Counted from the stretch's first letter, positions 22,525 to 34,332 are shown. The stretch: DNA of 64,000 bases from Papio anubis (GCF_008728515.1 NC_044995.1:7699104-7763103), one strand, 5' to 3'. Numbers and translations: made by a program. Notes: generated by a model not told the origin, from the letters alone.

Positions 22525-22865
22525 GTTGGGCCATGGTGGCTCATGTCTGTAATCCCAGTGCTTTGGGAAGCTGAAGAAGGTGGATCATTTGAGATCAGGA
22601 GTTGGAGACCACCCTGGCCAACATGGTGAAACCCAGTCTCTACTAAAAACACAAAAATTAGCTGGGCATTGTGGTGAGTGCTTCCAGTCCCAGCTACATG
22701 GAAAGCTGGGGCACAAGAATCCTTTGAGCCCGGGAGGCAGAGTCTACGGTTAGCCAAGATTGCGCCAATACACTGTAGCCTGGGCGACAGTGTGAGACAA
22801 GGAAAAGACAGAAAAGGAAAAGAAAGAAAGAGAAGAAAGAGAAGAAAAAAGAACAGAGAAATAAG
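22525..22865 (+). repeat. Alu with GAAA-rich tail
   Basis: The tail 22797-22865 is an (A,G)-only stretch of AGAAAG units. Confidence 0.82.
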
Positions 22866-23037
22866 CGGGGGAAAAAAGATGTCTATTCAGAGATCTCAGG
22901 ATTGAACCTTTCCTTTTCCCACAGAATTCTCCCACTTGCAGAGAGTTTCCCCACACACTATTTGAAGGTGGAGCTTCCACTCTGCCCATCTGGGCTCTTA
23001 CCTGCCTTTACACCTGTAATACATTCCCACCCAGCTG

Positions 23038-23040
23038 GAT

Positions 23041-23079
<39 letters not shown>

Positions 23080-23356
23080 TTTTGAGACGGAGTTGCCCAG
23101 GCTGGAGTGCAATGGTGCGATCTTGGTTCACCGCAACCTGTGCCTCCTGGATTTAAGGGATTCTCCTGCCTCAGCCTCCTGAGTCTCTGGGATTACAGGC
23201 GTGCACCACCACGCCCAGCTAAGTTTGTATTCTTAGTAGCGACAGAGTTTCTCCATGTTGGTCAGGCTGTTCTCGAACTCCCAACATCCAGTGATCCACC
23301 CACCTCGGACTGAAAAACTGCTGGGATTACAGGCAGGAGCCACTGTGCCCGGCCCT
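23038..23356 (-). repeat. Alu with (TTTA)n head
   Basis: (TTTA)11-12 at 23038-23082, then a complete minus-strand Alu. Confidence 0.85.
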
Positions 23357-23704
23357 GAATTTTTTTTGCTATTTTCAGTTCACACTCCACAGTCCAGGGC
23401 TCTTTCCCTTGCTCCAACGTAGAGATAACAGGTGAGAAAGAGGCTTCTGCTTATAAAAAGAAAAAACCATAACATGCTGGAGCTTTTCTAGAGTCCCAGC
23501 CCTACGTTTCTGTAGGAAAGAAGACATTGCAGATGATCTAGGAAAATATTTCACTAATTGCTCCACTGATTGCCTCCTTCTGAATGCTGAGGGAGCATCA
23601 TAATATGTAATACGTGGACATCGAGCTCTCTTCCAAGAACTACTGAATCGAAAGCACAGGAGAAGCAAACAGGGAACTGGATATCTTTAAAGTCTGCCAG
23701 AAGG

Positions 23705-24020
23705 TTTTATTTTTGTTTTTGTTTCTTCAGACAGTCTGTCGCCCGGGCTGGAGTGAGTGGAGTGTTTTCAGCTCACTGGAAACTTCGCCTCCTGGATTCA
23801 AGTGATTCTCTTTCCTCAGCCTTTCTAGGAGCTAGGATTAGAGGCATGCACCACGCCAGGCACGTGCCACCATGCCGGGCTAACTTTTCTATTTTTAGTA
23901 GAAATGGGGTTTCTACATGTTGGCCAGGCTGGTCTCGAACTCCTGACCGGAAGTGATCCACACACCTGGGCCTTCCAAGGTGCTGGGATGACAGGTGTGA
24001 GTCACCATGATCAGCCTGCC
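23705..24020 (-). repeat. Alu, minus strand
   Basis: Contains a short internal repeat of the gcaccacg/gtgccacc segment. Confidence 0.8.
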
Positions 24021-24168
24021 ATAAGGTTTTATGCCTACTTTAGTTCTGGAACCCACACTGAGGTACCACGAAAAATGCAGAACATCTAAACAAAGGGGAC
24101 AGTGAAAGTCCAGATGCTACATCATGAAGTTTTTCACTTCAAACTCAATATAGTGTCCATTTTAGTCA

Positions 24169-24396
<228 letters not shown>

Positions 24397-24401
24397 TTAT
24401 G

Positions 24402-24664
24402 GCCGGGCGCGGTGGCTCAAGCCTGTAATCCCAGCACTTTGGGAGGCCGAGGCGGGTGGATCACGAGGTCAGGAGATCGAGACCATCCTGGCTAACATGG
24501 TGAAACCCCGTCTCTACTAAAAATACAAAAAACTAGCCGGGCGTGGTGGCGGGCGCCTGTAGTCCCAGCTACTCGGAGGCTGAGGCAGGAGAATGGCCTG
24601 AACCTGGGAGGCGGAGCTTGCAGTGAGCCGAGATCGTGCCACTGCACTCCAGCCTGGGTGACAC
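24402..24664 (+). repeat. AluY without a poly-A tail, next to the KRAB-A exon
   Basis: Nearly consensus AluY that ends at cctgggtgacacagcg and runs into non-A sequence. The flanking tgaaaacacatttta is repeated (about 24384-24399 and 24705-24720), so the extra 3' bases lie inside the target duplication. Confidence 0.85.
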
Positions 24665-25071
24665 AGCGCGAAACCACGGCAAGCAGGGTTCCTGTTAAAG
24701 AAATGTGAAAACACATTTTAACTAAATGGTTATGGGAGGAGTTCTTATCTTTATAGAAAATGAGAAGAGGAGAGAGGGGAAAGCAGGGATTTCATCGTAG
24801 TGAATGTTCTGACAAATCCGAGTAAGGGACTTTTTGCCACATGATGTCTTCCCAGTTGTGTTTGATTACACTTTTTGAAGAGGTCATGGCACCCTCTCAG
24901 TATGAATTTCTTATGTTTGTGAAAAATACAAGAAATAAGTAAAAAATGAAAGCAGGGTTCCTGTTAAAGAAATGTCTGAAACTTATATTGACACACCAAG
25001 TGACATTCAGTATCTAGATGAGACACAGCATGAGTGATGTCTTCAGAGATGACAACGTCCACAGTAAAAGA

Positions 25072-25400
25072 TCAGCCAGGTGCGGTGAAACATGCCTATA
25101 ATCCCAGCTATGCCAGAGGCTGAGGCAGGAGAATCGCTTGATTCCAGGAGGCAGAGGTTGCAGTGATCCCAGATGGCCCCACTGCACTCCAACCTAAGCA
25201 ACAGAAACTCCGTCTCAAAAAGAAAAAGAAAAAAAAATTAGCCTCGCGTGGTGGCAGGTACCTGTGGTGCCAGCTACTTGGAAGGCTGAGGTGGGAGGAC
25301 AGTTTGACCCTGAGGGTGGAGGTTGCAGTGAACCATGATCATGCCAGGGCACTCCAGCCTGGGCAACAAAGCGAGACCCCGTCTCAAAATAAAATAAAAT
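25072..25400 (+). repeat. Two partial Alus
   Basis: 25072-25232 and 25238-25400, both lacking most of the left arm. Confidence 0.75.
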
Positions 25401-25637
25401 ACATGAAAACAAAATTATTCAAAGTCCAAAAATCCATCTATATTGGATTTTTGTACAAAAATCCAATTTGTACAAAAATCCAAAACACAAAAATCCATTT
25501 ATAAACATATAGATATGTTTATAAAATAATAAAACCTACTCGGACTGACAAAAAACTAGATGTTAATACAAAGCACTGTCAATGAGGAAAGAGAGAGACC
25601 CTCTCACATTGTTTTATACTGTTTTATACTCAGTACC

Positions 25638-26054
25638 TGTTTTAAGAAAAAAACAAGGAAGTAAAACCAAAGACAGGCAGCCCGGTGCCAGGCCCGAAAC
25701 CAGGCCTGGGTCTGCCCGGCCTAAACCCAGTAGTTAAAAATCAACTCATAACTTAGAAACTGATGTTATTCATAGACTCCTGACACTGTATAGAAGAACA
25801 CTGTGAAACTCCCTGCCCTGTTCTGTTTCTGACTACCAGTGCACGAAACCCCTGTCACGTATCCCCTAGATTGCTCAATCACGACGCTTTCATATGAAAT
25901 CTTTAGTGTCATGAGCCCTTAAAAGGGACAGAAATTGTGCACTCGGAGAGCTCAGATTTTAAGGCAGTAGCTTGCCCATGCTCCCAGCTGAATAAAGGCC
26001 TTCCTTCTACCACTCGGTGTCTGAGAGGTTTTGTCTGTGGCTCGTCCTGCTACA
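25638..26054 (+). mobile_element. Solo class I LTR (LTR8/LTR2-like)
   Basis: Begins TGTTTTAAG and ends CTGCTACA. It has a cccttaaaaggg box, a ctgaataaaggcc polyadenylation signal (about 25990-25998) and the gtgtctgagaggttttgtctg end. I see no matching direct repeat at the two edges. The GT/TA microsatellite follows closely. Confidence 0.72.
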
Positions 26055-26084
26055 TCATTTGTCCCAGATTTTCAAAACACATAC

Positions 26085-26240
26085 GTGTGTGTTTATATAA
26101 GTATGTGTATGTCATACGTGTGTATATGTGTGGGGATGTGTGTGTGTATATATATACATATATGTGTGTATATATGTGTATATATATGTGTATATGTGTG
26201 TGTGTATATATATGTGTGTGTGTATATATATATATATGAG
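26085..26240 (+). repeat. GT/TA microsatellite
   Basis: Alternating (TG)n and (TATA) runs. Open frames here are a product of the repeat. Confidence 0.9.
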
Positions 26241-26697
26241 TTTTAAAAATACAAAAAGTAGCAAGTTTTGTTTAACTGAAGAGGAATCTCATCTTTCTGG
26301 AAAAGGACACTTTGGCAGTTGGGGGCAGGGGGGAATCTTGAGGGATCTGAGAAAACAGGAAATGCTTCATCCTAGAGGAGGCAATCACTCCTTCAACTGC
26401 CTGACCTGGAGGAATCTTCAGATATCTGTAGAAATGCAGGCATGCACGGAGGCAGCCACTATGGCACTCTTTATACAGGGAAAAATCGCAAATGACCCAC
26501 AGGTTGTCACTCAGCCAATTTCCAACGCCAAAGAGCAAGCTATCCATATTTACTTGTAAATTTTCACAACTAGCAGGATCAAATATCAAAGTAAAATGTT
26601 TCCTGGAACACAAAGAAGAAAACAACAGACACTGGGGTCTACTTGAAGGTGGAGAGTGGGAGGAAGGCGAGGAGCAGAAAAAATAACTATTGGGGGC

Positions 26698-26990
26698 CAG
26701 GCGTGGTGGCTCACGCCTGTAATCCCAGCACTTTGGGAGGCTGAGGAGGGTGAATCACCTTAGGTCAAGAGTTCAAGATCAGCCTGGCCAACATGTTGAA
26801 ACCCTGTCTCTACTAAAAATAGAAAAATTAGCCAGGTGTGGTGGCAGGTTTTTTGTAATCCCAGCTGAGGCAGAAGACTCACTTGAACCCTGGAGATGGA
26901 GGCTGCAGTGAGCTGAGATCATGCCATCACACTCCAGACTGAGCAACAAGAGCAAAACTCAGTCTCAAAAAAAATAAATTAAAAAAAAAA
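26698..26990 (+). repeat. Alu, plus strand
   Basis: Small deletion after cccagct; A-rich tail. Confidence 0.85.
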
Positions 26991-27397
26991 GTTATTGGGT
27001 ACTGGGCTTGACGCCAAAGTGATGAAATAATCTGTACAACAAACCCTGATGACATGAGTTTACCTACATAACAAACCTTCACATGTAGTCTCAAAGCTAA
27101 AGTAAAAAAATATATATATATATAAAATTTTCTTTTTTTAATTTAGTACAGTTTTTTTTTTTTAGGTCTCACAACAATGCAGAAATACACGTGTACGAGA
27201 CTTGCTCTGACACCTGGCACAGAACTGACAGTAGCGGCTCCCCAGTGAGGTTGGAAGGAGGGTGGAGGACGTGACAAGGAAAGGAGAAGCTTTATAGCTA
27301 AGAGCCTAAGCTGCAGCTTTGCTTGGAGTTTTACCACAAAACAAATACATACATCATGTGATGTTTAAATATAACAATATATATTTAATAACAATTG

Positions 27398-27700
27398 GTG
27401 TGCCTGCAATCCCAGCACTCTGGGAGGCTGAGGTGGGCAGATCACTTGACGTCAGGAGTTCGAGGCCAGCCTGATCAACATGGTGAAACCCCGTTTCTAC
27501 TAAAAATACAAAAAAAAAATTAGCCCAGTGTGCTAGCACACACCTGTAATCCTAGCTACTCGGGAGGCTGAGGCAGGAGAATAATTTGAACCCGAAAAGT
27601 GGAGGTTGCAGTAAGCTGAGATCATGCCACTGCACTCCAACCTGGGCAACACAGCAGGACTCTGTTTCAGAAATAATAATAATAATCATAAAAATAGGTG
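27398..27700 (+). repeat. Alu with AAT repeat tail
   Basis: Lacks the first ~10 bases; tail holds (AAT)5. Confidence 0.84.
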
Positions 27701-27911
27701 GAATGAGAATATGGCTTTATCCCATAGGACAAAAAAGAAGTACTGCTCCCATATTTGAGAAAAATTGTAACCATTTTTATCAAAAACACCTGTTTCACAA
27801 AGCGCTCCACAGCAATTCCACAGTCTCCATGAGCTAAATGGGCTAAGAATGGTTGAATGAATCTCCTGCTATTACTGAGGTTGATTTCATATTCTTAAAA
27901 TAATAATGGAA

Positions 27912-28215
27912 TCAGCTGAGTGCGGTGGCTCATGCCGGTAATCCTAGCACTTTAGGAGGCCGAGGCAGGTGGATCACCTAAGATCAAGAGTTGGAGACCA
28001 GTCTAATTAACATGGAGAAACCTGTCTCTACTAAAAATACAAAATTAGCTAGGCGTGGTGGCGCATGCCTGTAATCCCAGCTACTTGGGAAGCTGAGGCA
28101 GGAGAATTGCTTGAAAGTGGGAGGTGGAGGTTGTGGTGAGCCGCGATTGCGCTATAGCCCTCCAGCATGGGCAACAAAAGCAAAATTGTCTCAAAAAAAC
28201 AAAAAACAAAAAACT
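27912..28215 (+). repeat. Alu, plus strand
   Basis: Complete; tail of AAAAAAC units. Confidence 0.85.
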
Positions 28216-28359
28216 AAACCAACAAAAACTGATGGAATCATTCATGTGTCATTCATGTCAATCTAATAACTTTCTATTCCAATTAGTAAGTTTTTTTAGT
28301 CAGAAACACAGTAACTCATTCAATTACCTAAAAATGTAGCATAAAATCAGGTAGAAATC

Positions 28360-28672
28360 GGCTGGGCGCAGTGACTCATGCCTGTAATCCCAGCACTTTG
28401 GGAGGCTGAGGTGGGCGGATCACCTGAGGTCAGAAGTTTGAGACCAGCCTGACCAACATGGAGAAACCTCCTCTCTACTAAAAATACAAAATTAGCCAGG
28501 GGTGGTGGCACATGCCTGTAATCCCAGCTACTCAGGAGACTGAAACAGTAGAATCGCTTGAACCTGGGCGGCGGAGGTGGCAGTGAGCCAAGATCACGCC
28601 ACTGCACTACAGGCTGGGAAACAAGAGCAAAACTCCGTCTCAAGAAAAAATAAAAATAAAAAAAGAAATTAA
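28360..28672 (+). repeat. Alu, plus strand
   Basis: Complete AluS-like copy. Confidence 0.86.
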
Positions 28673-28699
28673 GCAGAAGATTTCCCATTATTGTTCTCC

Positions 28700-29104
28700 T
28701 ATTCTAGAATTTTCCACATACTTTGTGTACATTAATATGTCACTTCTATTGGCAACTGCTCTAATCCTTGTCTACAGAGAGCTCACAGTGTATCCAGATG
28801 TGGCCCTTAAACAATCCCTGCTGCCCAACAGCACTGACACCACGGGACCCTCACCCCGTCTCCATCCATGTCTGGTGTGAGCCCTTCCCAGGCCCATGCC
28901 CAGTGCAGCCTCTTCCCAAGTTCATGTCACTGGGTCATGAGAGACGGAATCTAAGCGAGATGAGAGAGACTGAGGGAAGGCACTGGTGAGTGTGAGCAAA
29001 CCTGTCAGACAGGACGCTTCAGACTCAGAGAAGATTCCCAACTCCAAGGCCCAGCGTTTCTGAAAGGAAGGAGACAGAACAATCCACCGAGAATATCATC
29101 TCAC
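28700..29104. repeat. Segment around the start exon, duplicated at 45.80-46.18 kb
   Basis: Shares ccagatgtggccc.t.aacaatccctgctgccc, ccatccatgtctggtgtgagcccttcccagg and the 40 bases before the donor. Confidence 0.75.
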
Positions 29105-29119
29105 CTGAGGAAGAGCCAT
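29105..29119 (-). CDS. Start codon segment (MALPQ) of the KRAB zinc-finger gene
   Basis: On the minus strand ATGGCTCTTCCTCAG is followed directly by a donor (gtgaga). Met-Ala-Leu-Pro/Ser-Gln is the usual N-terminus of this subfamily. The exon containing it probably starts at 29185, after an acceptor-like ttcag, giving an 81-bp exon with about 66 bases of 5' UTR. The joined coding sequence (15 + 127 + 1514 bases) is divisible by three and ends at 16291. Copies of this exon lie at 46187-46274 and, truncated, at 55.19-55.29 kb. Confidence 0.85.
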
Positions 29120-29432
29120 CCCTGACTCCTCTGCTTTCCTCTTCTGGGTTTCTTCCCCACGGACTAAGAGTCTTTGAAGTCAGTCCTGAATGTTAAAAAT
29201 ATGTTGTTTATTGCTCAGAATCAACACACCCCCTCCCTGTAGGCCACATACAAAGGAGACCTCAGCCTGAGGAAATACGGTCCCCTCTGCTGCCCACTGC
29301 AGCAAGGATGATAAACTCCTACAGGAAAACTCCGGCTCTCCTGGAGAAGCCACCACACACGCTGCAGGAGTGGGGAGCTGGGCTGGAATGAGCTCCCCTT
29401 CAGGGCACAGACCCAGCCCTGACCAAACGCCA

Positions 29433-30185
29433 TGCAGAGGTTGGGTGCAGCAGCTCATGCCTGTCATCCCAGCATTCTGGGAGGCCGAGGTGAGTACATC
29501 GCTTGAGCTCAGGAGTTTGAGACCAGCCTGGGCAACACGGTGAAACCCAATCTCTACCAAAAATACAAAAACTTAGCCAGGTCTGGTGGTGCACGCCTGT
29601 TTGTCTGTTGTACCAGCTACTTAGGAAGCTGAGGTGGGAAAATCACTCGAGCTCAGGAATCGGAGACCAGTATGGCCAACATGGTGAAACCCTGTCTCTA
29701 CTAAAAATACAAAAAGTGGACTGGGCACGTTGGCTTACGCCTGTAACACTAGGACTCTGGAAGGCAAAGGGGGTTAGATTACTTGAGGTCAGGAGTTCGA
29801 TACCAGCCTGAACAACATGGTGAAACCCCATCTGCAGTAAAAATACAAAAAGTAATGGGCTTGGTGGGCATCTGTAATCCCAGCTACTCGAGAGGCTGAG
29901 GTACGAGAATCGCTTGAACCTGGGAAGTGGAGGTTGCAATGAGCCAAGATTGTGCCACCGCATTCCAGCCTGGGCAACAGAGTAAGACTCAAAAATAAAA
30001 GGAAATACAAATACAAAAATTAGCCAGGTGTGGTGGCATGCACACACCTGTAATCTCAGCTGCTTGGGAAGTTGAGGCATAAGAATTGCTTCAACCCAGG
30101 AGACGGAGGTTGCAGTGAGCCAAGATCACGAGACAGCACTCACAGTCTGGAGGACAGAGTGAGAACCTGTTTGGAAAAAAAAAAA
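29433..30185 (+). repeat. Cluster of four plus-strand Alu pieces
   Basis: Partial (29433-29600), middle fragment (29601-29718), complete (29722-30000) and right-arm piece (30003-30185). The last two have counterparts at 41.58-42.09 kb. Confidence 0.78.
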
Positions 30186-31125
30186 AAAGCGCGTTTCTGA
30201 TGTGACTGACACAGAGATAATAAAACCTGAGTAATGTGACAGAGACTGATAGGCAGAGGGAACTTCAAATGGGGGTGGGAGGGCATGGGAGACATCACAG
30301 AGCCCAGACCTGAAGGAGGAGAAAGGGCAGGGGACATAGGGTAAGAGCAGGGACAACGACTCGAGACAGGAAGGGTTTTGATGTTTGGGAAAAGAGAAAA
30401 GCAAATGTGACTGGGGCAGAGGGAGTCAGGAGACAGGGGCAAGCTCCCAGAAGGAGGCTGGACACTGGCAGGGGCCCTGGACACAGGGCTGTGGAGCCAC
30501 AGTGAGGAGTTGGGCTTTCATCCTGGGGAACACGGGAAGCCGGTGGAGGGTTCCCTGTCAGGGACTGACACGACCTGCTTTAGATGTAGCTGTGGATGTA
30601 CTGCATCCCATTGAAAATTCTAATTACAACCGGGCACTCCCCTCTCCCAGAGGAAAAGCCACACCCAGACACACATTCTATTTTGCCAATCATTTCAGGG
30701 GCCATGGTCACTCGGGTTGAGCTTTTCTAGTCTAGTCCGTCATCTCCAAGTTGCAGGGAGGCTCACTGGGGCTCAGAGCTGGAGACATTTTCACTGAGTT
30801 ACCCTGAGAAGGTCTGAGATGAGTGAGAAGGTGTATCTGAATTCTTACATAGGGGCCTGGAAGGGCTAATGGGAAGGGTTGGTCTTTATCACCCCTATCC
30901 TTGAAAATTAGGGAAGCATTTTTCACACACCTGGGCTAAAGAAACTTCTTTTGCAAGGTTCTGATGCCATTGATTCCCAACATTCAATTATTTCTTACAA
31001 GAAAATCAGAGTAACATTCATAAAATGCAGAAGTGCGAACACACAGCTATTGACCTTGAAAACAGGGAAAGAAGGTCAGTTGTAGAACTAAGACATAAGC
31101 AAATTTTTTCAATCAAGAATACATG
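30186..31125. repeat. Duplicated segment (copies at 42.09-43.22 and 47.48-48.0 kb)
   Basis: Landmarks: tttctgatgtgactga, gtaagagcaggga, ccacagtgaggagttg, aaagccacaccc, ttgagcttttc, aaacttcttttgcaaggttctgatg. No coding signal. Confidence 0.75.
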
Positions 31126-31128
31126 GGT

Positions 31129-31270
31129 GGCCGGGTACGGTGGCTCGTGCCTGTAATCCCAGCACTTTGGGAGGTCGAGGCAGGTGAATCACCTGAGGTC
31201 AGGAGCTCGAGACCAGCCTGGCCAACATGGTGAAACCCTGTCTACACTAAAAATACAAAAATTAGCCAGG
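31129..31270 (+). repeat. Alu left part, truncated
   Basis: Ends after aaaattagccagg, then joins pyrimidine-rich sequence. Confidence 0.82.
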
Positions 31271-31829
31271 CTCCATCCTCCCAACTCATTTGACCTCTTT
31301 TTACTCCTTCTCCCCAATCTTTAGATTGTGTTCAATCTCCATAGATTTCCACCTCTTCTCCCATCTCTGTGCCTCCTCTGCTCTCCCTGTTAAATTCTCT
31401 CTTCCCTGTTATACCCCCATGTCCTCACTCTCTAGCACCTCAGATCCCCAGGTGTCCTCCCTGCTGTCCTTCCCCCTCTGTTCTCTTTGCCACCAGCACC
31501 ACTCTGCTCTGTCTGCCCCGGCTCCAAATCCCTCCTCCTCTCCCTCACTCTGATGAGCCTCCCTCTTTGCTGCCCCTCTCCCTACCTTGCTGTCCTTCAT
31601 CTCTCTGTACATCTAGCTTTTCTCTACATTTCTCCAGTTGCTCTTCTCCTCCTGCTTTCTTATCTTTTGTTTAATCGCTTTTGCTGTCTCTTGGCAAATC
31701 CCTCACCCATCCTCTACTTTGCCATCTGTTATGGGTCTTTCTCATTCTTCTTTTCTCTGTCTCAGGTTTTCTACTGCTCTCTCAGTCCCTCTTTCTGTCT
31801 CCTGATCCCTTTGGCCCACACAATCACAG
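31271..31829. other. Pyrimidine-rich tract upstream of the promoter block
   Basis: About 550 bases, mostly C and T on the plus strand (ctcctctgctctccctg and similar). The antisense frames here are purine-rich by composition. No gene. Confidence 0.55.
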
Positions 31830-33060
31830 GAGGGTTTGGAGGAAGACGCCTGCATCCGGAAGGAGAGCATTTTCCAGGGGCTGGAGGTGGGCAGACAAGA
31901 ACACCCCCGTGTCACAGGACAAGCCCCGGGCACCTCTCCCCAGCGCGGGCTCAGGGGAAGCGGTGACTGCAGAGGGGAGACATGGAGAGCAGTAGGGCCC
32001 AGTCTGAGTAAGAGGGAGGCGGGGGACAACGACGCCTTCGGAAAAGCGTGGGGTCCGCAGGATCCCAGCACCAGGCAGAAAACCCAGCCTACCGGGGACT
32101 GGGGTCGCGGGGCTGCGCTCCAGGGTCCGGCGAGGGTGAGGCTGGGAGACGCCCAGGGCGGGAATCCACCTCTCAGGTGAGGACTTTAAAAAGTGCGAGG
32201 CGGGAGGAGTCAAAAAACGGTTTTGAGCAGGAAAACTACGCGATAGAAAGTGTATATATTGTCCTACAGCAGAAAGACCAGGGACAGGAGCAGCCTCAGG
32301 GCGACTTTAAACCCAAAAGGAAATGACCTCCGGACTCTCACGGGGACGTCTCAATTTGCTGTTGGTGAAAGAAGACGGGCGAGAATTTCCAGGTTTGTGG
32401 GGATCCGACATTCCAGGTAAAGAAGCGCTGGGGAGGCCGGGCGCGGTGGCTCACGCCTGTAATCCCAGCACTTTGGGAGGCGGAGGCGGGCGGATCATGA
32501 GGTCAGGAGATCGAGACCATCCTGGCTAACATGGTGAAACCCCGTCTCTACTAAAAATAGAAAAAAACTAGCGGGGCGTGCTGGCAGGCGCCTGTAGTCC
32601 CAGCTACTCGGGAGGCTGAGGCAGCAGAATGGCGTGAATCCAGGAGGCGGAGCTTGCAGTGAGTCAAGATCGAGCCACTGCACTCCAGCCTGGGCGACAG
32701 AGCTAGACTCTGCCTCAAAAAACAAAAACAAAAACAAACAAACAAAAAAGAGCGCCGGGGGCCTGGGAAACGCAGACTTAATAAAAGCAGAGCGAAACTC
32801 ACGCGCGGTTGTAGGACCTTTACTCCACGCGATCCGCTTCCGGGTTTGCGAGAATCTGCGCGCGCAGGGCAGAAGCCAGACCTGGGCGGGACCCCCGAGG
32901 AGGTGGGTGGGGCCTGGGTGAGGTAGAGGCTGGGCGCGAGGCGGAGAGACCTCACCCTTTAGAACCGGCAGAGGGCGGGGCCGGGGCGGGACCTGTGCCT
33001 CTCTCAGCCTTTTTCCCAGCGCCAGTGTTTTTCGGGGTTTTTAGGCAAGAACCGCCAGGA
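31830..33060 (-). promoter_or_regulatory. GC-rich promoter/first-exon block of the KRAB zinc-finger gene, copy P2
   Basis: This CpG-rich block contains GGGCGG and GGGGCGGGG boxes, an NRF1-like GCGCGCGCAG, CCGGAAG-type ETS sites (cgcttccggg near 32824-32838) and no strong TATA box. It lies about 3-4 kb upstream of the start exon at 29.1 kb. It is interrupted by an AluY at 32.43-32.75 kb. The same sequence recurs at 33060-33850 (P3) and at 2.4-3.3 plus 9.3-9.8 kb (P1). Promoter function is inferred from base composition, position and repetition beside start exons; no transcription start can be fixed from sequence alone. Confidence 0.6.
32432..32752 (+). repeat. AluY inside promoter block P2
   Basis: Near-consensus; target duplication agcgc.gggg at both ends (32424-32433 and 32751-32760). 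Confidence 0.87.
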
Positions 33061-33850
33061 AGACTGAGGCGTGATTCGAAAGCCCTGGAATTATGTGGAA
33101 CGGCCTCCCGGGGACTAGGGTTGCGAGGCTGCGCTCCAGGGGCCAGCGAGGGAGAGGCTGGGAGGCGCCCAGGGCGGGAATCCACCTCCGGGATGAGGAC
33201 TTTAAAAAGCGCGGGCAGGAGGAGGGGTCAGGAAACGGTTTTGAGCAGGAAAACTACGCGATAGAAGGCGCGGGGACTGGACCAGCCTCAGACTGACGTT
33301 AAACCCTAAAGGAGGCTGGGCGCGGTGGCTCACGCCTGTAATCCCAACACTTTGAGAGGCCAAGGCGGGCGGATAAGGAGGTCAGGACTTCAAGACCTGT
33401 CTGGCCAAGATGGCGAAACCCTGTCTACACTAAAAACTACAAAAATTAACCGGGCAAAGTGGCAGGCACCTGTAATTCCGGTATTTGGGAGGCTGAGGCA
33501 GAAGAATCGCTTGAACCCGGGCGGCAGAGGTCGCAGTGAGCCGACATTGCGCCACTGCACTCCAGCCTGGGCGACAGACTGAGACTGAGTCTCAAACAAA
33601 CAAACTCAAAAGGAAGCGACCCCCGGACTCTACAAGGACGTCTCAATATGGTCTGTGTGGAGGAAGGAAGGTGGGAATTTCCAGGTCTCTGGGGACCCTA
33701 CCTCTCGAGTATAGCAGAGTCGGGGGCCTGCGAAGGCCCGACTTAACTAGAGACAGAGGGAAACTCACGCCCTGCGGTATGACCTTCACTGAGGCGATCT
33801 GCTTCCGGGTGGCGCGGGGATCTCTGAACCTGGGGGGTCCAGTTCAGCCT
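33061..33850 (-). promoter_or_regulatory. Second, tandem copy of the promoter block (P3)
   Basis: From 33100 to 33300 and again from 33600 to 33800 the sequence repeats P2 with an offset of about 1.05 kb. Shared landmarks are the gctgcgctccagg segment, gcccagggcgggaatccacc, gaggactttaaaaag, aggaaaactacgcgatag and gatctgcttccgggt. An Alu (33312-33606) splits it. Either copy, or both, could drive the gene ending at 16.3 kb. Confidence 0.55.
33312..33606 (+). repeat. Alu inside promoter block P3
   Basis: CAAA-repeat tail; ctaaagga / ctcaaaagga flank it. Confidence 0.85.
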
Positions 33851-34069
33851 GGGCGACAAAGTAACACCCCCTCCCGCTGGGCTCCCTTACCCTTACTAGT
33901 CTCTCTTTGTTTTGTTTTTTTTAAAAACTTTTTTAAATAAAATTTTTGATGGTGTGACATAGGGGTGCAACGTTTTTTTCCATGTGAATATCCAGTTAGT
34001 TGTCCCAGCACATTTGTGGAAGAGATCTATTACTTTCTTTCATTATATATACTTTTTTCTTTTCTTCTT

Positions 34070-34332
34070 TTTTGAGACAGAGTATTTCGCTGTCACCCAG
34101 GCTGGAGTTCAGTGGCAAGATCTCGGCTCACTGCAACCCCTCCCAGCTGAACCCCTCTCCTGCTTCAGTCTCCGGAGCACTACTCCGGAGACTACTACTT
34201 GGTAGTCTCAGGCAGGAGAATCGCTTGAACCCTGGAGATTGTGGTGGAGGTTGTGCTGGGCTGAGATCACGCCATTGCACTAGAGCTTGGGAAATAAGAA
34301 CAAAACTCCGTCCAAAAAAATAAAAATAAAAA
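34070..34332. repeat. Head-to-head Alu pieces joined by a palindrome
   Basis: Minus-strand left part (34070-34180) meets a plus-strand right part (34205-34332) across tctccggagcactactccgg. Confidence 0.75.

Larger units (their letters stand above)
20806..22870. repeat. Segmental duplication unit A
   Basis: The order and content match 35940-38905: taagctatttctgacaggacagtg, aatcttattaaacaaaggaag, ccatctaatggcactaac, three Alus, ctgacataaatttt and ggacactaacgtg. The Alus inside are listed separately. Confidence 0.8.

Noticed and set aside
25937..26559. Frames with Tyr/Cys/Val/Ile repeats
   Set aside because: Translation of the GT/TA microsatellite.
31487..31966. 159-codon frame rich in Ser, Leu and Pro
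   Set aside because: Produced by the pyrimidine-rich tract; low complexity and no paralog evidence.
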